Source: Agrobacterium leguminum
Lineage (GTDB): Bacteria > Pseudomonadota > Alphaproteobacteria > Rhizobiales > Rhizobiaceae
NCBI RefSeq assembly: GCF_015704895.1
Contig: NZ_JADQWB010000005.1
Location: 124,001-188,000, forward strand
DNA length: 64,000 nucleotides
Reading direction: 5' to 3'
Shown here: positions 62,378 to 64,000 of the stretch, piece after piece
Layout: each line of letters starts with the position of its first letter
How positions within the stretch are numbered: position 1 is the first letter of the stretch
Translations under genes and position numbers: made by a program
The notes under the pieces: model-generated
What the model saw: the letters and a program-made list of their open reading frames with translations, nothing else
The model's database searches: none
What the model was told of the DNA's origin: nothing

Positions 62378-63553
62378 TTACTCGACGATCGAAGCGACGA
62401 TGCCGGCGCCGACGGTACGGCCGCCTTCGCGGATAGCGAAGCGCAGCTTTTCTTCCATCGCGATCGGAACGATCAGCTCGACGTCAACGGTCACGTTGTC
62501 GCCAGGCATAACCATTTCCGTGCCTTCCGGAAGCGTAACGATGCCCGTTACGTCCGTCGTGCGGAAGTAGAACTGCGGACGGTAGTTCGTGAAGAACGGC
62601 GTATGACGGCCGCCTTCTTCCTTCGTCAGGATGTAGGCTTCAGCCTTGAACTTCTTGTGCGGCTTAACCGAACCCGGCTTGCACAGGATCTGACCACGCT
62701 CGACGCCGTCACGGTTAACACCGCGAACCAGTGCGCCGATGTTGTCGCCGGCCTGGCCCTGGTCGAGCAGCTTGCGGAACATTTCAACGCCGGTAACCGT
62801 CGTCTTCGAGGTCGGACGGATGCCGACGATTTCGACTTCTTCACCAACCTTGACGATACCGCGCTCAACGCGACCCGTCACAACCGTACCACGGCCGGAG
62901 ATCGAGAACACGTCTTCGATCGGCATCAGGAACGGCTGGTCGATCGGACGCTCAGGCGTCGGGATGTAGGCGTCAACCGCAGCCATCAGCTCGCGGATCG
63001 CGTCTTCACCGATCTTCTTGTCAGAATCTTCAAGAGCGGCAAGTGCCGAACCCTTGATGATCGGAATATCGTCGCCCGGGAAGTCGTAGGACGACAGAAG
63101 TTCGCGAACTTCAAGCTCGACGAGCTCGAGAAGCTCGGCGTCGTCAACCTGGTCGACCTTGTTGAGGAACACGACGATCGCCGGAACGCCAACCTGACGG
63201 GCAAGCAGGATGTGCTCGCGGGTCTGCGGCATCGGGCCGTCGGCAGCCGAGCAAACCAGGATCGCGCCGTCCATCTGGGCAGCACCGGTGATCATGTTCT
63301 TCACGTAGTCGGCGTGGCCGGGGCAGTCGACGTGCGCATAGTGACGGGCAGGCGTTTCGTATTCAACGTGCGCCGTCGAAATCGTGATACCACGGGCCTT
63401 TTCTTCAGGCGCGGCGTCGATCTGGTCATACGCCTTGAATTCGCCGAAGAACTTCGTGATCGCTGCCGTCAGCGACGTCTTGCCATGGTCAACGTGACCG
63501 ATCGTGCCAATGTTGACGTGCGGCTTATTGCGCTCAAACTTGCTCTTTGCCAT
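62378..63553 (-). CDS. tuf: Elongation factor Tu
   Basis: EF-Tu carries aminoacyl-tRNA to the ribosome as a GTP complex. The 391-residue protein has G1 [14 protein letters not shown] (residues 18-31), GITI in switch [24 protein letters not shown] and the C-terminal domain with [24 protein letters not shown]. Length is typical for rhizobia. It lies 65 bases after fusA. Rhizobia often carry a second tuf copy near nusG, which is outside the window. Confidence 0.98.
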   Translation of the reverse strand: MAKSKFERNKPHVNIGTIGHVDHGKTSLTAAITKFFGEFKAYDQIDAAPEEKARGITISTAHVEYETPARHYAHVDCPGHADYVKNMITGAAQMDGAILVCSAADGPMPQTREHILLARQVGVPAIVVFLNKVDQVDDAELLELVELEVRELLSSYDFPGDDIPIIKGSALAALEDSDKKIGEDAIRELMAAVDAYIPTPERPIDQPFLMPIEDVFSISGRGTVVTGRVERGIVKVGEEVEIVGIRPTSKTTVTGVEMFRKLLDQGQAGDNIGALVRGVNRDGVERGQILCKPGSVKPHKKFKAEAYILTKEEGGRHTPFFTNYRPQFYFRTTDVTGIVTLPEGTEMVMPGDNVTVDVELIVPIAMEEKLRFAIREGGRTVGAGIVASIVE

Positions 63554-63618
63554 TAGTGGCTCTCCATTCTTGTCCCTTGACGGGAATAATCTTCAAAATT
63601 CGGTGGGGCGTACCCCGA

Positions 63619-64000
63619 TCACTTCTGACCGGAGTACTTAGCCTGGATTTCCTGCGCCACGTTCGACGGAACCGGCGAATAGTGGTCGAACGTCATCGAG
63701 TACTGTGCACGGCCCTGCGACATGGAGCGCAGGTTGTCGACGTACTTGAACATGTTCGCGAGCGGAACATGCGCGTTGATGACGACGGCGATACCACGGC
63801 TTTCCTGGCCCTGGATCTGACCACGACGGGAGTTCAGGTCGCCGATAACGTCACCGACATAGTCTTCCGGCGTTACGACTTCGACCTTCATCATCGGCTC
63901 GAGAAGCTGTGCGCCAGCCTTCTTCGCTGCTTCACGGAAGCAGGCACGCGATGCGATTTCGAAGGCGAGAACCGACGAGTCGACATCGTGGAATGCACCG
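63619..64000 (-). CDS. fusA: Elongation factor G (C-terminal part only)
   Basis: The frame is open to the window edge and encodes the last 127 residues of EF-G, the translocation GTPase. [55 protein letters not shown] and the end [20 protein letters not shown] are the domain IV-V signature. The start and GTPase domain lie beyond base 64000. Confidence 0.97.
   Translation of the reverse strand, partial: GAFHDVDSSVLAFEIASRACFREAAKKAGAQLLEPMMKVEVVTPEDYVGDVIGDLNSRRGQIQGQESRGIAVVINAHVPLANMFKYVDNLRSMSQGRAQYSMTFDHYSPVPSNVAQEIQAKYSGQK

Noticed and set aside
62252-63556. A 434-codon plus-strand frame opposite tuf
   Set aside because: It mirrors tuf codon bias; the product has no known features.
1-64000. 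tRNA, rRNA, prophage or integrase content
   Set aside because: No cloverleaf, rRNA core, integrase, capsid or terminase motif was recognised anywhere in the window.

Overview
The window looks like a stretch of the main chromosome of a Rhizobiaceae alphaproteobacterium, most likely Agrobacterium (tumefaciens/fabrum complex) or a close Rhizobium. The evidence is high GC with strong GC3 bias, an alphaproteobacterial str-S10-spc-alpha ribosomal cluster, a Usg protein, a PleC/DivJ/PdhS-type histidine kinase, a DUF1289 protein, several rhizobial palindromic intergenic elements, and an order starting at recA that matches my memory of the A. fabrum C58 circular chromosome. I see no tRNA, rRNA, IS element, phage gene or CRISPR array.

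Layout. 1-3.2 kb: recA (3' end cut by the window) and a pseudouridine salvage pair (psuK, psuG). 3.4-5.8 kb: a Pro/Glu/Arg-rich OmpA-domain envelope protein. 6.0-8.6 kb: a polar amino-acid ABC importer (binding protein, intrinsic terminator, two permeases, no ATPase). 8.7-13.2 kb: usg, a TPR-methyltransferase, a lone sulfonate-type binding protein, an Lrp/AsnC regulator and an overlapping nuclease/uracil-DNA-glycosylase pair. 13.3-19.3 kb: the PdhS-type kinase, dgkA, cobT and cobS (cobalamin lower-ligand assembly), a DUF1289 protein, a membrane-bound retropepsin-like protease, and an FMN riboswitch controlling ribB.

19.5-29.6 kb is a catabolic island for an unidentified sugar or polyol. A minus-strand operon (permease, binding protein, ATPase, SDR) diverges from a plus-strand operon (split transketolase, FGGY kinase, SorC-type regulator, second SDR). 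The shared promoter region contains a long operator-like palindrome and tandem repeats. Import, oxidation to a ketose, phosphorylation and transketolase cleavage form a coherent pathway; no aldose isomerase is present, so a polyol is the likelier substrate.

29.7-47 kb is mixed housekeeping and accessory content: a YadGH-like ABC exporter, a TauE/SafE carrier, a strong candidate small RNA with its own terminator (about 32.42-32.60 kb), an extensin-like lipoprotein, a chemoreceptor, rarA-degQ, a LprI-like protein, a MarR regulator with operators over its own start, a serine hydrolase, a GNAT enzyme, ilvD, and msrP-msrQ with a small coupled gene.

47-64 kb is the ribosomal supercluster on the minus strand: fusA (partial), tuf, rpsJ to rpsQ (S10), rplN to adk (spc, including secY) and rpsM to rplQ (alpha, including rpoA). 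The larger gaps, at the S10/spc and spc/alpha boundaries and before secY, rpoA, rpsE and rpsJ, each contain stem-loops and may be attenuation, processing or promoter points.
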